From NCBI GenBank assembly GCA_934728205.1, contig CAKVEH010000029.1, forward strand, positions 1-10,887: a DNA stretch of 10,887 nt, given 5' to 3'. Positions 7,161 through 10,887 of the stretch are shown in pieces (positions within the stretch are counted from its first letter, which is position 1; each line of letters starts with the position of its first letter). The stretch is from an uncultured Helicobacteraceae bacterium (GTDB lineage: Bacteria > Campylobacterota > Campylobacteria > Campylobacterales > Helicobacteraceae). The notes below the pieces were generated by a model, which saw only the letters and a list, made by a program, of their open reading frames with translations, did not search any database and was not told the origin of the DNA. A program made the translations under genes and the position numbers.

Positions 7161-7862
7161 GTATGGAAGTTTTGCTTTGCCAAATTCTACGATTTTGCCG
7201 TGAAATCGTGCATACACAAAGCCTAGCCCAAGATTCTCAAAGTCCTCTCCATACAGCTCGCTCACTCGCCCTAGCTCGCTTTCTAAGCCACTCATAAAAA
7301 ATGCTTGGAGATTTTCATAATCCTCAAATTCCACTCCCAGCCCACTAAGAAACTTTTGTGTGTATTTATCCACGACCATAATTTCACGCCCACACATATA
7401 ATTTAGCACGCAATCCGCACTCTCAAAGCCAAATCCCTTTTGTGCTAAGAGCCAATCACGCGAGAGATTCTCTTTTATATCCTTAAAGTTACAAAAAGTT
7501 TGGAGTAAGTTTTGCGCGAGATTTTGTAGGCGCAGGGCTTTTTGGTTTTGTAGTCCTGCAATATGGCTTGCGAGCACAGAGACTTCACAATTTGCGATAT
7601 TTTCAATCATTGTGTAATTTTCGCGCTCAATTTCACTATCTTGCGTGAAATCGACCATACATTCCCCGCTAATGCGCGGGATAATGCCCGCATTGCGCAA
7701 AGATTCTAATGATTTTAGGACATTTTCCCATTTGCTATTTTGGACTAAAATTGCACCAATGGCTACTTCAAAGCTCCCAGCATTCACCCACCACCATTTT
7801 GGGCTATGTGCTAAGAGATTGAGTTTTTTTAGCTGGTGTAAAATATCAATGCACTCAATCAT
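7146..7862 (-). CDS. magIII: MagIII, 3-methyladenine DNA glycosylase (endonuclease III fold)
   Basis: A 238-residue helix-hairpin-helix glycosylase that removes alkylated bases such as 3-methyladenine in base-excision repair. It aligns well with H. pylori MagIII as I remember it: WWW at 23-25 (base-stacking tryptophans), the hairpin GFGFESADCVL, catalytic Asp165 in VVDKY, and Lys223 in FHGK, equivalent to the carbamylated Lys205 of the H. pylori enzyme. The C-terminal four-cysteine iron-sulfur loop of endonuclease III is absent, as in MagIII. I prefer the ATG at 7862 because the N-terminus then matches the H. pylori protein residue for residue. A TTG at 7874, overlapping the upstream stop as TTGA, would add four residues and cannot be excluded. 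Downstream in the same operon as the TPR protein. Confidence 0.88.
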   Translation of the reverse strand: MIECIDILHQLKKLNLLAHSPKWWWVNAGSFEVAIGAILVQNSKWENVLKSLESLRNAGIIPRISGECMVDFTQDSEIERENYTMIENIANCEVSVLASHIAGLQNQKALRLQNLAQNLLQTFCNFKDIKENLSRDWLLAQKGFGFESADCVLNYMCGREIMVVDKYTQKFLSGLGVEFEDYENLQAFFMSGLESELGRVSELYGEDFENLGLGFVYARFHGKIVEFGKAKLPYSALK

Positions 7863-7870
7863 AGCAATAC

Positions 7871-9898
7871 TCAATTAACTTCTTCTTGCGCTATTTCGCT
7901 TGTTTTGCTATCTTGTATTGTTGCGCTCGTATCTGCAAATTCGCTATACGCGCTTAAAAGATAGCTTTTAAGGTTTGCAAGCACACTCTCCCATTTCCCC
8001 ATTTCACTTTGTGGGAATCCAAGCACATTAGGATACCACACGCTTTTTACACCATTGCCATATCGCCAATCATAGCGTTTGTTAAGGAGCACAAGCGTGC
8101 TTTTCCCCATACTCGCGCTTAAATGTGCGAGTGCAGTATCAATGCTAATCACCACATCGAGATTTTCTATAATCTGCCTTGTAGCATAAAAATCGCTCAT
8201 TTCTTCCTTGCAATCGTGCAAGCTAAATCGCTCGCAAATTTCACCATCTACTCCCGCGTGGTTAAGGCAAAAGATTTCTTGTGTGGGGAAAATCTCACGC
8301 AACATTGCAAAAAGTGGTTTTGGCTCGGTGTTTTTGAGTGAAGATTCTAAAAATTCAGAATCTGTGCTAAAGCATACGCCAATTTTTAAGCCATCGTGCG
8401 GTGTTTCTTCTAGGCTTCCGCGTGCAAGAGCCTTTTTTACTTCGCTTTTATACGCGAGATAATGGGCGTTTTGTCCTACGCTTTGTTTTGTTTTAATTTG
8501 CAAGGCAAGTGGCAATGAGAGCAATGAAATGCTTATATCCACACGATTTAAATCAATATCACTAAGATTTGAGATGACCATAACCTTCGCCCCAAAGTCC
8601 CCATCAAATATATCGCTAAAGAGTTTTACAAGTGGCTCTTTAACAAAGAAAACTACCTCTTTAGCGTTATTGGCTATATCACATAAAAATCTCCCAAACA
8701 TAATGCAATCGCCAAATCCTTGCTCATAATACACAAGCACGACTTTTTTTGTGAAATCAACGCTATTTTGCCCACCACCATTGTAGAGATTTGGCAAGTC
8801 TGGGAGCATATCTTTTTTGCCCTTTCGCGCTTCATAGACCATAAATCCCTCTTTAAATTGGTCTTTTTTAAGCAAGAAATGCGCGTAGTTTATGACAAAA
8901 TCTATATTGCTAGAATCGAGCGCAATAGCGCGCAAATAATATTTCTTTGCTTCTTCAAATTCTATATTTGCGTAGTTGAGCGCATTTGCGTAGTTGAAGT
9001 AAAACACCGCATCATTTTCAAAATCTTTTTGAATCTCTTTAAAAATATCTATCGCATCGGTAAAAAGCCCAATTTTAATGTAAGTATTTGCCAAATTTAT
9101 CCCTGCTTGCTTAAATCCGCGTTGATAAGCCATTTGATAGAGTTCTATTGCTTCTGGGAATCGTGAGAGGCTTACTTGCGCGTTTGCGAGGTTAAACATC
9201 GCACCCAAATCATTTGGGTCAAGTTGCAACGCGATTTTATAATGCTCAATAGAGCTTAGTGCGTCTTCATTATCCACATAGGCTTTGGCAAGGTTAAAAT
9301 GCCAAGTGGCGTTTTTTTGAAATTCTGGCATTTCTTGCAATCCAAGTTTGAGAATCTCCACAGCTTGCTCTGGCATTTGTGCTCGGCGGTGCGCTTCAGC
9401 GAGATTAAGCCATAATCCCTCACACAAACTATATGCGACTTTGATAGCGAGGTTGTGGGATTTTAAGTCATTCATTAAATCCGCTTTATGCTCGCTATCT
9501 TGCTCTATCGCGTGCATTGCTTTGATGTTTTGGGCTTTTATATCCTCATCTTGCGTTGTGTCTTTTTGTGCGTTTTGGGTGCTTGTATCATCTTGCTCTT
9601 TATCTTCTTTATTGAGCACTTTTGGGGTGTTTTGCTGGAGCTCAGCGAGGTTGCCACGCGCTAGACTAAGCCCCTTGCTTAAGTATTCAATCGCGTGTGT
9701 GTAGTCTTTGAGTTCGAGCATTACGAGTCCTGCGAGATTCCATATTTCCACATCAAAGTGGTTAGTGCTTAAAATCTCTATACATAATGCCACGCATTCG
9801 TTGTAGCGTTTGTTTGTAAAAGCCTGCAAGCAGAGTTGTTTTTTTAGTGTTATTTCTTTTAGCTCTACGCTTTGGGATTGTTTGTCAAAATTTTGCAT
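7871..9898 (-). CDS. TPR protein with C-terminal glycosyltransferase-9/41-like domain
   Basis: A 675-residue protein without signal peptide or membrane segments. Tetratricopeptide repeats occupy about 20-85 and 150-345 (for example the NLAKAYVDNEDALSSIEHY unit, then NLANAQVSLSRFPEAIELY). They are split by a charged, Gln/Asp/Lys-rich linker at about 93-145. From about 385 comes a nucleotide-sugar-transferase-like domain: YYEQGFGD near 390-397, then SIDTALAHL with Asp587 and His592, and DWRYG at 610-614. This pattern recurs in TPR proteins annotated as putative glycosyltransferases related to heptosyltransferases and O-GlcNAc transferases. A protein- or LPS-glycosylation role is inference; the domain may be degenerate. 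The last 25 residues are Ser/Thr/Gln-rich and probably disordered. Start ATG has AAGG nearby. I know no established gene name. Confidence 0.8.
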   Translation of the reverse strand: MQNFDKQSQSVELKEITLKKQLCLQAFTNKRYNECVALCIEILSTNHFDVEIWNLAGLVMLELKDYTHAIEYLSKGLSLARGNLAELQQNTPKVLNKEDKEQDDTSTQNAQKDTTQDEDIKAQNIKAMHAIEQDSEHKADLMNDLKSHNLAIKVAYSLCEGLWLNLAEAHRRAQMPEQAVEILKLGLQEMPEFQKNATWHFNLAKAYVDNEDALSSIEHYKIALQLDPNDLGAMFNLANAQVSLSRFPEAIELYQMAYQRGFKQAGINLANTYIKIGLFTDAIDIFKEIQKDFENDAVFYFNYANALNYANIEFEEAKKYYLRAIALDSSNIDFVINYAHFLLKKDQFKEGFMVYEARKGKKDMLPDLPNLYNGGGQNSVDFTKKVVLVYYEQGFGDCIMFGRFLCDIANNAKEVVFFVKEPLVKLFSDIFDGDFGAKVMVISNLSDIDLNRVDISISLLSLPLALQIKTKQSVGQNAHYLAYKSEVKKALARGSLEETPHDGLKIGVCFSTDSEFLESSLKNTEPKPLFAMLREIFPTQEIFCLNHAGVDGEICERFSLHDCKEEMSDFYATRQIIENLDVVISIDTALAHLSASMGKSTLVLLNKRYDWRYGNGVKSVWYPNVLGFPQSEMGKWESVLANLKSYLLSAYSEFADTSATIQDSKTSEIAQEEVN

Positions 9899-9962
9899 TG
9901 CCTACCTTAGTAAAAATCTCCATTGCCTTAAAACAAAGCAATTTTTAATCCCTAATGCCCTT

Positions 9963-9991
9963 AATATAAGCTCTATGCACACATAGTGCAA
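9963..9991 (-). promoter_or_regulatory. Likely promoter of the TPR-magIII operon, with overlapping dyad
   Basis: On the minus strand TTGCAC (9991 to 9986), a 17-base spacer and TATATT (9968 to 9963) form a plausible sigma-70 promoter, with initiation near 9956 and a leader of about 58 bases. Two overlapping short dyads occupy the -35 box and spacer: TGCAC-N5-GTGCA at 9976-9990 and CTATG-N4-CATAG at 9973-9986. Such placement would suit a repressor operator, but no regulator family is recognisable. Confidence 0.45.
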
Positions 9992-10071
9992 AAATCCACT
10001 AAATTTGATTTTTGACTTGCAAATTTTAAAAAAATTGACGATTTTTTAAATTTGTTTTAGGTGGTGAAGTG

Positions 10072-10077
10072 TATAAT
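10072..10077 (+). promoter_or_regulatory. -10 box of the chemoreceptor gene
   Basis: A perfect TATAAT preceded by TG. The -35 region (around 10049-10056) has no good match, which is normal for Helicobacter and Campylobacter promoters, where upstream T/A-rich periodicity replaces it. Initiation near 10084 gives a leader of about 68 bases ending in AAGGAG at 10141-10146. No sigma-54 GG-N10-GC or clear sigma-28 element is seen. Confidence 0.6.
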
Positions 10078-10151
10078 TTCCGTTCGCTTTTCTTTAATCT
10101 TAAGCTAAGAAGAGTCGAGACTTACTGTATCAATATTTTTAAGGAGTTACA

Positions 10152-10887
10152 ATGAGCTTTTACAGAAATCTTAAAATTGGCACAAAAATTATATTTGTGG
10201 TGTCATTAGCCTTTGCGTTAGGCATAGGATGTTTAACTGTGGTGATTAACGCTGAGGTTAAGGAGGTGATACGCCAAGATGTGCGCAAAATCCTAGAAGC
10301 CAACATCTTGCGGTATAAGAACTTTATGACAGCGGGCTTTGATGAGGTGGCTACGCTTGGTCTCTCTTCTACAAGGAGACTTGGCATTGAGTATGTTGAG
10401 AATCGAGGAGGGTTTGTCAAAGAAGCCTATAATGAGATCTCAAATATGCTCGCAAATTCGCATTGGAGCAACTATGCTTTTTTGTATGTGTTAAATCCTA
10501 GAGATTCTGATGTTGGCAATAATCTTATGTTGACCGATAAGGGTCGTTTGGTGCTAACATTAAAAGATACAGGCGGTGGTAAGATAGAAGTCCTTAAGGC
10601 GAGCGATTCGCTTGTCGAGCTACCAACTATCCAAGAAGTTATCAAAAATGGTAGCTCGGCTTTTGGTTCGCCTGAAATGCTAAAAATAGGCAATGATGAG
10701 TTCTTCGGCGTGATAACGTGCAATCCTGTGGTGGATAAATCAGGCGAAGTAACTGCAATCTTAGCGGTGGTTATTGACTTAGCGGCACTCACAAACAGAC
10801 TTGCTGATAAAAAACTTGATATTTATAAGGGCAATGTCCGCTTTGTCGTAGATAAAAACGGCACAGTGGCTATACACAGCACATACG
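10152..10887 (+). CDS. Methyl-accepting chemotaxis protein, N-terminal part (cut by window end)
   Basis: An uninterrupted frame of 245 codons runs off the right edge. It begins at ATG after a strong AAGGAG site. The N-terminus is a short basic stretch (FYRNLKIGTK), then a membrane helix at about residues 13-33, then a periplasmic region. The latter has the two-part pattern of a double Cache (dCache) sensor: the membrane-distal half with WSNYAFLYVLNP and GVITCNPVVDKSGEVTAILAVVIDL at its end, then the start of the second half in VRFVVDKNGTVAIHS. The HAMP and signalling domains would lie beyond the window, so the chemoreceptor call rests on the N-terminal layout; a Cache histidine kinase or diguanylate cyclase is possible but less likely in this genus. 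The ligand is unknown. Confidence 0.8.
   Translation, partial: MSFYRNLKIGTKIIFVVSLAFALGIGCLTVVINAEVKEVIRQDVRKILEANILRYKNFMTAGFDEVATLGLSSTRRLGIEYVENRGGFVKEAYNEISNMLANSHWSNYAFLYVLNPRDSDVGNNLMLTDKGRLVLTLKDTGGGKIEVLKASDSLVELPTIQEVIKNGSSAFGSPEMLKIGNDEFFGVITCNPVVDKSGEVTAILAVVIDLAALTNRLADKKLDIYKGNVRFVVDKNGTVAIHSTY

Larger units (their letters stand above)
9899..10151. other. Divergent intergenic region, no gene
   Basis: About 250 bases between the TPR gene and the chemoreceptor gene, strongly AT-rich. It holds a likely promoter for each direction and an AT-only inverted repeat (AAATTT, one extra T, then AAAAAA at 10021-10033 against TTTTTTAAATTT at 10042-10053). I see no open reading frame with a ribosome site, no tRNA and no GC-rich terminator stem. 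Confidence 0.7.

Noticed and set aside
1..10887. CRISPR array, tRNA, rRNA, insertion sequence, riboswitch or toxin-antitoxin pair
   Set aside because: No regularly spaced repeats, cloverleaf, transposase motifs, terminal inverted repeats or recognisable aptamer seen on either strand.

Overview
The window looks like chromosome from a histidine-prototrophic Helicobacter, most likely an enterohepatic species, or a close campylobacterotal relative. The reasons are an AT-rich composition with AAGG/AGGAG ribosome sites, a copA-copP pair and a MagIII glycosylase that both strongly resemble the H. pylori proteins as I remember them, and a kdsC-lptC-rlpA cluster typical of this phylum. The hisB gene argues against H. 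pylori itself, which lacks histidine biosynthesis. No search was run; species assignment is inference.

Layout. (1) Positions 1-190 hold no gene. They carry a near-consensus minus-strand promoter and a 14-base T tract (minus strand) leading to a Shine-Dalgarno site at the left edge, so a gene probably starts just outside the window. (2) Positions 191-4436, minus strand: copA (Cu+ export ATPase), copP (copper chaperone) and an MsbA-type lipid A/LPS flippase, tightly spaced and probably one operon. (3) Positions 4549-7107, plus strand: hisB, kdsC, lptC, rlpA, with overlaps or gaps of at most 15 bases, also probably one operon. It mixes one histidine step with Kdo synthesis, LPS transport and a septal lipoprotein transglycosylase. 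(4) Positions 7146-9898, minus strand: a TPR protein with a C-terminal glycosyltransferase-like domain, overlapping or abutting magIII, a 3-methyladenine DNA glycosylase. (5) Positions 9899-10151: divergent promoter region. (6) Position 10152 to the right edge, plus strand: the N-terminal part of a Cache-type chemoreceptor, cut by the window end.

Several genes concern the cell envelope: MsbA flips lipid A-core, KdsC makes the Kdo that joins lipid A to the core, LptC belongs to the LPS export bridge, and RlpA trims septal peptidoglycan. CopA and CopP handle cytoplasmic copper. I see no tRNA, rRNA, CRISPR array, insertion sequence or prophage gene. Nothing amounts to a clearly new multi-gene system. 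The best leads are the T14 tract in an apparent 5' leader, a strong excess of the word AGAATCT/AGATTCT on both strands, and the poorly characterised TPR-glycosyltransferase protein.
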